This document shows positions 19,073 to 27,638 of a stretch of 64,000 bases of DNA, one piece after another. Below the pieces are notes generated by a model. That model saw only the letters and a list, made by a program, of their open reading frames with translations, was not told where the DNA came from and did not search any database. Location: assembly GCA_027490725.1 (NCBI GenBank), contig JAIXXN010000068.1:58418-122417 (forward strand), in the 5' to 3' direction. Source of the stretch: Oxalobacteraceae bacterium (GTDB taxonomy: Bacteria; Pseudomonadota; Gammaproteobacteria; Burkholderiales; Burkholderiaceae_D). Positions within the stretch are counted from its first letter, which is position 1, and each line of letters begins with the position of its first letter. The translations under genes and the position numbers were made by a program.

Positions 19073-20227
19073 TTACGTTTTTTTCTCTTCAATGAGAAAA
19101 CGATGCATGCTCTCAGCAGCGCGGAGGTGCAGGGCAATCACTTTCTGCAGCCACGTGAAAATCCTGTATTCAATGTCTTCATGTTGCTCGACAAAGAAAT
19201 CCTTCCCGAGATATCGGACTGGTTGGCCGTTAGGTAGACAGTCTCGCCACCCCTGGAAGGCATAGTGAAGAGGGGCTCCATTCACCTCCGGAGTAGCGAT
19301 TCCCACGTAAACCTTCTCCAGCTCTAATGCGGATGTCGAATGAACTACATCGTGCCGGAATTGGATGAGTTGTGCGATGTCGGGATTGGCGTGTCGCTCG
19401 TGCATCAGGTCAGTAGCGATTCCTCCAAGGCTTGGGCTTGACTTTAGTTTTGTCAGGTCCGAAAAATGGCAGCCTCCGGCTGGTTTGAACTTGATATTGC
19501 TTGGGTCTATTTGGTCCAGGTAGTGCATCAGCTTACTCAGCAAGTCCAGCGAAGTACACATAGAGATTGCAGCCATCGATGCGAAGGTCGCAGCAGCGTA
19601 TGAGTCCGTACCATGATGAATTACTTCATTAGTGCTGAGCTGAGAGATGGTAGGCCTAGCCTCGATAATGCAAGACCGCTGCGCTTTCAAGAGATTGATG
19701 AATCCAGTTATCGCCCGGCTTAGAAGAGATAAGATTTCGCTTGTCACTCGTCCAAACTGACTTATCACCAACCAGCGTTCGAGTGTGGCGGCACTGAAAG
19801 GAGCCTTGTTCGATAAGACGGCTTCTCGAACAACCTTATCTATCGTCTCGAGCATGCCCTTCGAGCCTTCGCCATGTCCGATTTCTAAATAGGCTACTGG
19901 CAATGATAGCGTTTCCACATAGAACTTCTCGAGCTCCTGCGGTTTCATCAAGTATGAGTGTAGTGCATACCCTAAATTGGCCGCGTAGTAATACTCTAGC
20001 TGATGCCAGTTGAATTCGCGGTAGCTTGGGAATTCTCCCGCGTTTTCCAGGTTCACTAATAAGCGTATGTTGAAATCATTGGCAAGAGCGCCCTTGAGCT
20101 CGCTTTCCGTTGCTGCGAGGAAGGGTAAGCTATAGGTACCGACGACGTCGTGCAAGACGTAGCGGGTATCGTCGAGCCGCCGCAGCATCAAGCCTTTTGT
20201 AGTAAAGAAGCCTGGATTTTCAATCAT
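19073..20227 (-). CDS. HEPN-like protein, last gene of the TerB/helicase operon
   Basis: This 384-aa soluble protein is helix-rich in its C-terminal half. It carries 'QFRHDVVHSTS', an R291-x4-H296 motif of the kind that forms the RNase active site in HEPN domains, within two long helices (about 215-310). It lies 60 bp downstream of the 1,248-aa nuclease gene on the same strand, so it is probably the distal gene of that operon. HEPN proteins in defence loci usually cleave RNA, often tRNA, when the system is triggered. That role is inference. The N-terminal ~150 residues are unassigned. Confidence 0.5.
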   Translation of the reverse strand: MIENPGFFTTKGLMLRRLDDTRYVLHDVVGTYSLPFLAATESELKGALANDFNIRLLVNLENAGEFPSYREFNWHQLEYYYAANLGYALHSYLMKPQELEKFYVETLSLPVAYLEIGHGEGSKGMLETIDKVVREAVLSNKAPFSAATLERWLVISQFGRVTSEILSLLSRAITGFINLLKAQRSCIIEARPTISQLSTNEVIHHGTDSYAAATFASMAAISMCTSLDLLSKLMHYLDQIDPSNIKFKPAGGCHFSDLTKLKSSPSLGGIATDLMHERHANPDIAQLIQFRHDVVHSTSALELEKVYVGIATPEVNGAPLHYAFQGWRDCLPNGQPVRYLGKDFFVEQHEDIEYRIFTWLQKVIALHLRAAESMHRFLIEEKKT

Positions 20228-20286
20228 TATTACCTTTTGTCTAAACTGAAGTCTTGATTTTTAGCGCTCAACGACGACCTAGATTG

Positions 20287-23200
20287 TCATCCCCGCAGTT
20301 CCTGCTGTGCTGCTCGCAAATCTGCCTCTTTACCCTGAAGAACCCAGCTTTCAGCAATTGCGGATAGCATTGCAGCCGTTCGCGGATACTGAGGCATAGC
20401 CGAGGCCCAACTAAGATATTGCTCAGCCAGGACACGTTCTTGTTCGCCTCCTTCCCCCATTTTTCTAGAGAAGATGCCTCGCATATTGATTCGCTCACTA
20501 TGGATGCCCCTTTCTACATCATTCGCAGCAAGCAGTTCTAGCACGCGTCTGACCGATTGATGAGGCCAAGCACTATCTTCATTACTGGGGGGCGAGTGTG
20601 CTAACCAACGGCCAATATTTAAGTCTGTAACTGCCGTGCGCTTATGCTCAATTGCCTTTCGACGTACTTCAATGCACCAAGAACTTAACGCGTCAAAATC
20701 GACATCTTGGTCCACCTGCCCGGGTATCGTTGAGAGATTCCGCAGCAACTCGCCCCCTGCGCGAGCAAGTGCGAGTGCGTCGACGCTAAGTTGGGAGGCG
20801 TCCTCACCATCGCGTTTGTAGACAGCACAAATCACGTCGATGAAAAGTGCAGGGCTCTTCTTAATCAAACTATGCAGGGCGAAAGGGCGTTTACTCTTTC
20901 GTAACAGGGGCAAGAGGGCAAATTCTCTGCTTGCCAAATCGGTTTCATTGACATCGTCTCGGGCTGATAACGAGTCGAGAACTGCACCTGCATAATGACC
21001 GAAAAGCGGCCCAATATTCTGCTTAGCTTCATTCACGTCCCGTAGCGAAAGGTCTAGCAATCTTAAAAGGGTAGAGGTGGGCACATCCTTTATCCTGCGC
21101 ACCGCAACTTCCAAGGCACCGAGTGCGCGTCCGTGCGCCACATACGATTCCAGTAGAAATTGCAAGTCTTCAATAGAGCCTGAGAACACAGGTGAAAATT
21201 TTTGCTTCCAATATTCGTCGTCGATTTCTTTTCCGAACTCAGCTATGAATTCCCACGTAGTGCGGGTGTCGTCCAGGCCGACCAAGAGCGACGCAAAGTC
21301 CGTGGCGCTTAGGTCAGCTGATATGGCAAGTGATTGGACATTGAACAAAAAATCATCGCTGAATTTTTGAACACCATGTGCCACGAAGAACGATGCGAGT
21401 GCAAAGGCATTTCCACGTGCGCCAATCAAGAGGTAGAGAGCTTCCTCAATATCTTCAAAGGTAAGGTCAAGCCTGCACAACGCTTCTCGCATTTGAAGTG
21501 GTTGCGTTGAAATGCTTGCCAACCTAATCAAACCCACGATGCCCCGGTCGCGATAGATACCTGACAGCGCCCGAAATCTCGCGTCCTCAATTGCCTTCAT
21601 TGGGTCATCTGCTTCTTCCGCTAATCCCGGTACGGAAGGCATCCATTCGTCAAATAGCCACTTAGCGACGGTAATCGGGTCCTGTGATGAATATTTTTGG
21701 ACCAACCCTTCTAGCCTTTCGAGGTTCTCAGAATCCAGTGCCCAATCTGCACCAGCAAAAGCGCGATTGCGGTTTGTTTCCTTCCTTAAAACGTCCCATA
21801 TGGTTGAATGTCCGGCTGACGATTCACGATTCAGCACTGGCTCCAAAGCAGTTATGAGGACCTCAAAGGCATCGGGCTGCAATTCTCCCAACGTATCAAT
21901 CAGGGCACTCCACCGCGTCTCATCGCTGCCTACATGCTCAACCGCACGTTGGACCACCAATAGCTCACTTGACCAGACGACAGCGTAGGTAAGCTCTTCG
22001 CCTCCGCCAGGTTCGGCCTCGCCGAATTTTGGTCTTGCCGTGTCGGAGGACATGGCTCGATAATTTGGGAGAAGCTTCACTAGTAAGGGCCAGGCGACAT
22101 CGGGAACAGCTTTAAGTAACGCCTCCAAAATTCCATTTCGTTGGGCTGCTGTTGCGTTGGTGTTCGGATTCCACGCCAGGAAGATTTCTCGTAGGCTGTT
22201 GATTGGACGATTAGACAATGAACCGCCCGGGTCAATTATTGCTAACTTAGCAAGGCAGATTGCCACACGAAGCAGATACTTTAAGTCCCATGCAAGTACC
22301 TCCAGGGAAAATAGCAAACCTGTGTGGTGGCTCTCGGTCGAGAAAAAGGATTTTGTTTCGTCGAAAATTGGTTTGATACTGGCGCCGTCACCCTCGAACA
22401 TCTGCTCGAGGGCCTCCAGAAAAGGGTCTGGCGCAGCCTCAGCCAACAGAGGAAGATTCTCGTTGAAGCTTGCGAAAAATCTGTAGTCCAGTAAACCCGG
22501 CAATGAGCCCACTAATCCGTGCACGAAATCTTTCGGTGTGGACCCTGTAACTGAGAAGTTTGCTTCCTCATGCAAGACGCTCATGTGCAAGAGCGTAGTC
22601 ATGATGCCTTCCTTTAGCCAACTGCTGTAGGCCTCGTTTTTGTCCAAACTTGACTTGAACAAATCTTCGGGACGAGGCCTATGGACTTCTTTAGAGAACA
22701 GAAGTTTTGCTTGCTTTTCGAACCGCTCGAGATGTTCCTGTCCGACATACCGGGCGAGATGTAAAAAGGCATCGACGGATGAGCGCATTGCCCAAACGTC
22801 CCCAACTTGGTCAATCGGTGGGTCATTGAGCCACATAAGTTTGCGAAGCGGTGCCTCGACAGCTTCGTACCTGTCCTTTTCCGCCAAGGCGACGAGAATA
22901 CTTTTATCTGGCTCGCTAGCTTTCCACGCGCCTGCTAACATAGCAGGTATTAGTGCCTCAGCTTCTCCTTCCCACTCTGGCAATTCAGCAGTAGCGCTCG
23001 GAATTTGGCGGGCCAGCACGGCTAAGCTGCGGCCGCAGCGTCTGGCTCGGTCATAACCTTCAGACCTGAATCCCATCACCTCAAGTGCCGCTCCAAGTTG
23101 AGTGCTATTCGGCCGAGGGAGCATAACGTGATGCGTCGCACGCCGTTCTGCGAGTCCCGCGTTGATGATGGTCGTGCCCGCCGTTTCAAGCAAACCGGCT

Positions 23201-24033
23201 AGCTTGCGAGCTTGTCCCCTGGGAAGATAGATTAGGCCTTTCTTCGTTTTCAGAAACCGCGCGGCTTGCTCGCTATCTACAACCATCATGCGTGAGTTGA
23301 AATATTGCTGTATTTCTGGTGGAGCCTTGCGAACTACTGCAATCACAAACGCGATGACTTCGTCAGGGGTGTCGGCGCTGTAGGCAATTTTGCTTCCTTC
23401 TTCGCTGAGCTTCCTTAGCAACACCTCTGCTTGAGGTTCACGGCCAGCCAGTAGCACCTCTTCGACAAGCGGCGGAGTAAATCGGTGAGAATATTCCTCC
23501 CAGAATTCGTCCGTACTGATGGCACCCGCTTGAGGTACGAAACCGAACTCTCTAGCGTATCGCGACGCCACTGCTGGATGCTCATCAAGCCAATGTTCAA
23601 ACTGCACTCCATCGATATACCGTACGTCACGCCACTCATTTAGCGCTTTCTTTTCGGCCACCCAATCATCTCGCTTCCGCCGCGATTTGTTCCAACTACG
23701 AGGCGAGGCAAATACGAACGTCATATCGCGACGTGCTTCTTGCGTTAGTCCGCCGGTATGTTTTTGGTATTCGTCATTCGCCTTGCCTTCGTAGTCTTTG
23801 TCATGACCAATTTCCCAAATGGAGAGGCCATCCGGCACGAATGCATTTCCTCCTTCACATTCCACAATTCCGTCAAAGCCCCGCACCTGGCCTTTATCAC
23901 CCTGAGGGAAACGGTATGAAGACAGACTTGTCGCGGATGCTCTGACTAAATCGAGTACGACACCAGGAAAGTCTGCTCTTGCATTCAATTTTTCAGCCCA
24001 CTGTTCAAGCTCTAAAGCGCTAATCCACTTCAT
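20287..24033 (-). CDS. REase-like domain fused to long helical region
   Basis: This 1,248-aa protein starts at ATG 24033 with AAGGA upstream, overlapping the helicase stop by 4 bp. Residues about 25-150 form a PD-(D/E)xK-type domain: 'RGFDGIVE' (D54), 'VPDGLSIWEIG' (E74) and a downstream lysine (K84), followed by 'TFVFASPRSW' and an 'FEHWLDEHP' helix. I know this N-terminal block from other large bacterial proteins of unknown function. The remaining ~1,050 residues look like irregular helical repeats and contain no Walker A. Neighbours suggest a nuclease or scaffold acting with the helicase. Whether the WEIG variant cuts DNA is uncertain. Confidence 0.65.
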   Translation of the reverse strand: MKWISALELEQWAEKLNARADFPGVVLDLVRASATSLSSYRFPQGDKGQVRGFDGIVECEGGNAFVPDGLSIWEIGHDKDYEGKANDEYQKHTGGLTQEARRDMTFVFASPRSWNKSRRKRDDWVAEKKALNEWRDVRYIDGVQFEHWLDEHPAVASRYAREFGFVPQAGAISTDEFWEEYSHRFTPPLVEEVLLAGREPQAEVLLRKLSEEGSKIAYSADTPDEVIAFVIAVVRKAPPEIQQYFNSRMMVVDSEQAARFLKTKKGLIYLPRGQARKLAGLLETAGTTIINAGLAERRATHHVMLPRPNSTQLGAALEVMGFRSEGYDRARRCGRSLAVLARQIPSATAELPEWEGEAEALIPAMLAGAWKASEPDKSILVALAEKDRYEAVEAPLRKLMWLNDPPIDQVGDVWAMRSSVDAFLHLARYVGQEHLERFEKQAKLLFSKEVHRPRPEDLFKSSLDKNEAYSSWLKEGIMTTLLHMSVLHEEANFSVTGSTPKDFVHGLVGSLPGLLDYRFFASFNENLPLLAEAAPDPFLEALEQMFEGDGASIKPIFDETKSFFSTESHHTGLLFSLEVLAWDLKYLLRVAICLAKLAIIDPGGSLSNRPINSLREIFLAWNPNTNATAAQRNGILEALLKAVPDVAWPLLVKLLPNYRAMSSDTARPKFGEAEPGGGEELTYAVVWSSELLVVQRAVEHVGSDETRWSALIDTLGELQPDAFEVLITALEPVLNRESSAGHSTIWDVLRKETNRNRAFAGADWALDSENLERLEGLVQKYSSQDPITVAKWLFDEWMPSVPGLAEEADDPMKAIEDARFRALSGIYRDRGIVGLIRLASISTQPLQMREALCRLDLTFEDIEEALYLLIGARGNAFALASFFVAHGVQKFSDDFLFNVQSLAISADLSATDFASLLVGLDDTRTTWEFIAEFGKEIDDEYWKQKFSPVFSGSIEDLQFLLESYVAHGRALGALEVAVRRIKDVPTSTLLRLLDLSLRDVNEAKQNIGPLFGHYAGAVLDSLSARDDVNETDLASREFALLPLLRKSKRPFALHSLIKKSPALFIDVICAVYKRDGEDASQLSVDALALARAGGELLRNLSTIPGQVDQDVDFDALSSWCIEVRRKAIEHKRTAVTDLNIGRWLAHSPPSNEDSAWPHQSVRRVLELLAANDVERGIHSERINMRGIFSRKMGEGGEQERVLAEQYLSWASAMPQYPRTAAMLSAIAESWVLQGKEADLRAAQQELRG

Positions 24034-26333
24034 AGGGAATCCTTATTCTGATTGTTATTGGAACTGAGGCTTGAGAACGCGGCGGTTCCAGCGACCAGTG
24101 GACGGCTCGATTCTGCTTCGCGCTGTGAGCTACTTATCGAAAAGATTGGATGGGTTTTCAACCACTCATGTGCCCCCTCGATATCCAGCTTCAGGCTCGC
24201 GAAGGAGTTCTGCAGCAGCCGTTCTGGAAGAGTCCAATCCCACTTCTCCTGCGTCAAATTATGGGCGTCAGCAAGCAGCATATTCGCCGATGGCGCCGGC
24301 AACGCGGCAATCTCCGCCAAGCAGGCAGTTGCATCAACAGCTGAATTCGCGGTTCCAAAAATTTCAAGAGCGGGGCCGACCAACGAGACGCTAAGTCCCT
24401 TTGTCCGGAGCATCATCGCGAGCGCCTCGTTCTTTGCGTCGCCTAGCCAAGTGAACAACAAGTGCGTACTTCCCGCGCTAGCGAATACATTCGTCGCGAG
24501 TGAAAAGCGTGAATACGCGCTGCGTCCTTCGGCTATCAGGCGCTTGGCTGTTTCGTCGAGAAAGCCGAGGTCGCTCTTTTCCTCGTAGAGCTCGCGCATG
24601 CGCTGGCGGACACGGTCATGGATTGCTCCGCCGGGACTGTTGAAAGGTGGGGCCTTGCCGGTCTTGTGGTGCGTCACGAAAATTGACTTGGACTCGTCGT
24701 CCACTTCGTCCACGTGCCAGGTTTTTGCAGCAAACAAGATAAAGTCGCCGACGCTAATGGCACTTGATACCGGTATTGAGCCTAAGGTTTTACTGCCGGC
24801 CACGACGCGAAATTCTTCCTCAGCGCTGAACGCAGCGTAAAACGTGTAGTGATTGACCAGCGGTGAGCCTTTAGGGCCGTGCAGGAGGACACCTGACGAT
24901 TCCTGTTGCAGGATTTCGATGGCGCCCAGGTGTGAAAGCAGTGCTACGAAGTCGCTCTTCGAGACGGACTCAAACGGGCCAGTACTGCATAGGGTTCGGT
25001 AGGCGTCTGCCGCAGTTACCCCACCGCGTTGAGCGATTAGCGATAGCAATTGCTGCACGAGTGTGGACAGATGCTGACCGCGTGCTCGCGGCGGCTCGAA
25101 CCATCCTTCCAGAAGCAAGCTAATCATCGCCGTGAGTTCAAACATTCCCTCACGCAGTTGTGTCAACACATGTGACTGGTCCGTCAGCTCTGATTCAATT
25201 GCATAAGCGCGCAGGATGGCAGGCTCTCCTTTTCGGCGTCCTGACCTTCCAAGCCGTTGGCGTAGGCTAGCAACCGATGGGGGAGAGCCAATTTGGGAGA
25301 TGCTCTTAACTGCTCCGATATCAATGCCGAGCTCTAGCGTGTTTGTGCAGACGGCCGTAGCGTGGAGTTCTTTGTTTTTTAACGCTGACTCTGTCTCTTC
25401 ACGAATCTCTTTTGAGAGGTTTCCATGATGCGGCCAGAATTCATTTGGCCTGCCGCTTTCTTCGCATAGCTTCTGTAGCCCATACGTGTATTGCTCGACC
25501 TTCGAGCGGCTGTTTGGAAAGACGAGATTGTTCGAACCGATTAACGTCTTGAAGAGGTGGCCAGTGATTGACTGGGAGGCCTGCGATTGTGGAGGTTGCT
25601 CTTCCAAATCCGGGCTTGGTTCCATCTCGACAAAGCCCTTCACGACCAGCTTCAACTCGCCGCCTTCAGACTTCGATTCGATAATCTCGACACCGTCCTC
25701 TGAGCCAGGGCGCAGGAAGTACGCTGCCAGACGCATATCGCCTAATGTGGCAGACAGCCCGATACGTGGAACCTGCTTGTTCGCAGCCAGTTCTATCCGG
25801 TGCATCAACGACTGCAGTTGTTTTCCTCGTTCACTGCCAATGAACGCGTGTAGTTCATCGACGACGATATATTTAAGGTTGGAAAACAGAATCGGTGCGG
25901 AAAATCCCCTATTGCACAACAGCGCCTCAAGGGATTCAGGTGTGATTAATAATATCCCTGCTGGACGCTTTAGGAAGCGAGTCTTCGACGAAGAGGAGAT
26001 GTCCCCATGCCATGGCCATACAGGTACTTCAAGCGCCTCACAGAGGGGTTCCAGGCGGCCGAACTGGTCATTAATTAACGCTTTCAGCGGACTGATATAA
26101 ATCACCAGGCCATTCTGGTCCTCAAGTTGCAGAAGGTGTGTAAGCACTGGCAGCATCGCTGCCTCGGTCTTGCCGGCAGCGGTTGCTGCAGCGACGATGA
26201 CGTCGTGGTCTGCCGGCAGGATAGCGGGAATCGCGCGCTCTTGAGCTTCCCGCAATTCTTCCCATCCCGCCGACCAAATCCAGCGGCGGATGCGTTCCTC
26301 AAGCAGTTCAAAAGATGATGATTGCTGGCTCAT
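24030..26333 (-). CDS. Lhr-like superfamily 2 DEAD/DEAH-box helicase
   Basis: This 767-aa protein has motif I 'ATAAGKTEA' (about 50-58), motif Ia 'YISPLKALINDQ', motif II D159-E-L-H162, motif III 'LSATLGD', and motif VI 'QRLGRSGRR' near residue 370. The Ia motif and the helicase C-terminal 'ELGIDIG' followed by a GSPPSVASLRQ stretch are typical of Lhr-like helicases, the type found in BREX (BrxHI) and related defence loci. It starts 3 bp after the stop of the BrxD-like ATPase and overlaps the following nuclease gene by 4 bp, so the three products are probably made in fixed ratio and act together on DNA. Confidence 0.85.
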   Translation of the reverse strand: MSQQSSSFELLEERIRRWIWSAGWEELREAQERAIPAILPADHDVIVAAATAAGKTEAAMLPVLTHLLQLEDQNGLVIYISPLKALINDQFGRLEPLCEALEVPVWPWHGDISSSSKTRFLKRPAGILLITPESLEALLCNRGFSAPILFSNLKYIVVDELHAFIGSERGKQLQSLMHRIELAANKQVPRIGLSATLGDMRLAAYFLRPGSEDGVEIIESKSEGGELKLVVKGFVEMEPSPDLEEQPPQSQASQSITGHLFKTLIGSNNLVFPNSRSKVEQYTYGLQKLCEESGRPNEFWPHHGNLSKEIREETESALKNKELHATAVCTNTLELGIDIGAVKSISQIGSPPSVASLRQRLGRSGRRKGEPAILRAYAIESELTDQSHVLTQLREGMFELTAMISLLLEGWFEPPRARGQHLSTLVQQLLSLIAQRGGVTAADAYRTLCSTGPFESVSKSDFVALLSHLGAIEILQQESSGVLLHGPKGSPLVNHYTFYAAFSAEEEFRVVAGSKTLGSIPVSSAISVGDFILFAAKTWHVDEVDDESKSIFVTHHKTGKAPPFNSPGGAIHDRVRQRMRELYEEKSDLGFLDETAKRLIAEGRSAYSRFSLATNVFASAGSTHLLFTWLGDAKNEALAMMLRTKGLSVSLVGPALEIFGTANSAVDATACLAEIAALPAPSANMLLADAHNLTQEKWDWTLPERLLQNSFASLKLDIEGAHEWLKTHPIFSISSSQREAESSRPLVAGTAAFSSLSSNNNQNKDSL

Positions 26334-26336
26334 CGA

Positions 26337-27638
26337 CTACATCTTAAAGCTGGCCAACTCATCGTCAACGTCAATCTCTGCGTCCGCACTGCCGCCAGTA
26401 TCCAGCTCGACGTCAACGACGTCAATCAATGGTTTCCAATCTTGGCCTGGATTCTGCTCAAGGACTGCAAGCAGATTGATGAAGGCCGTAATCGTCGTTC
26501 GCGGGGTGCGGAAATAGCTGTTACCCAGGCGACGTGCGCAATGCGCCATAAACGGTGCGATGGCCTCATCAGGAAGCAGGTATTTTTCCGGCATGCCGAA
26601 GGCATAGACGTTACGAAGCTTAAGCAGCATGACGTAGAAGTCCTCGGGCGACAAGCTCGCTAGCCGTATTACGGGACCACTGAAATCGACGAGTCCGGAC
26701 TTTGCAAACGAATTTTCGGCAAGCCGGCTCTGGAGGGCAGGGTAGCTAAATAAACCTCTGCGGGTGTCCATCAAAAATTCAGGAGTACCGCCCAGGATAA
26801 AGCCTAGCCCTTCCGCCGAGCCTTGAAGAGAGTCGTTGAGGATACGGAGAATCTGCTCGTAATTTGCGTTGCGCGCCTGCGTGTTCGACAGCTTGTAGAG
26901 GTTAACCAGCTCGTCCAAACACACGACAAAGCCGGAGTATCCTGCAAGGCGAACGAACCTTGCGAACAGCTTGAGTTGGTCGTAGAACGAAGCATCATCA
27001 ACGATGGTGCGTACGCCCAGCGCCTGGCGTGCGTCGGTGCGGGTAGAGAATTCACCGCGAAGCCAGCGAATAGCATCGGACTTTAGCTGCTCGTTACCCT
27101 CGTCGAAGCCTTTGCAGTAGCAAGAAATGACTTCGGCAAAGTCGAATCCATTAACCATTTCCGTCAGATGCTCGAGTTTCGAACGAATGACCGCTTCAGC
27201 GGTCGTACCGGCAGAGAGTGCTTCCGTCTTTGCGGTCGCTACGAAACGTTCGACGATGCCGTTCATGGCGCCTCCGTCGGGTTTTGTCCTGGTTGATAGA
27301 TTGCGCATCAATTCAGCGAAGAGCGACCTTGCTTGGCCGCCAGTAGCATGGAGCCGGCGGTCTGGATTTAGGTCGGCGTTTGCGGTGACGAGCTTGCGCT
27401 CCATGGCAACTGCTCGCACCAGATTGAGGAAGAAGGTCTTGCCCGCGCCGTACTCACCGATGACGAAGCGAATGGTCGAGCCGCCGTCCGCGATGCGCTC
27501 AATGTCCTGGATGAGTGTTTCGATTTCGTGATTTCGGCCGACCTGAATCAGATGCTGGCCATGCCGTGGCGATACCCCGGCTCGCAGCGATTGAATGACT
27601 GCATCACGGTCTTTTGGGCGGATAGTTGTTGTGCTCAT
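26337..27638 (-). CDS. BrxD-like (DUF2791) P-loop ATPase
   Basis: This 433-aa protein has Walker A 'GEYGAGKT' (61-68) and Walker B 'FVVCLDEL' (D242, E243). It also has the conserved 'GEYGAGKTFFLNLVRAVA' start and 'FILGGTPEFLMD' sensor segment characteristic of DUF2791/BrxD ATPases. These enzymes accompany Lhr-type helicases in BREX type 3/5/6 and in other defence clusters. The ATG overlaps the TerB gene's stop (ATGA), and the helicase starts 3 bp after its own stop. No BrxX/PglX methylase or PglZ is present in the window, so this is not a BREX locus. Confidence 0.8.
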   Translation of the reverse strand: MSTTTIRPKDRDAVIQSLRAGVSPRHGQHLIQVGRNHEIETLIQDIERIADGGSTIRFVIGEYGAGKTFFLNLVRAVAMERKLVTANADLNPDRRLHATGGQARSLFAELMRNLSTRTKPDGGAMNGIVERFVATAKTEALSAGTTAEAVIRSKLEHLTEMVNGFDFAEVISCYCKGFDEGNEQLKSDAIRWLRGEFSTRTDARQALGVRTIVDDASFYDQLKLFARFVRLAGYSGFVVCLDELVNLYKLSNTQARNANYEQILRILNDSLQGSAEGLGFILGGTPEFLMDTRRGLFSYPALQSRLAENSFAKSGLVDFSGPVIRLASLSPEDFYVMLLKLRNVYAFGMPEKYLLPDEAIAPFMAHCARRLGNSYFRTPRTTITAFINLLAVLEQNPGQDWKPLIDVVDVELDTGGSADAEIDVDDELASFKM

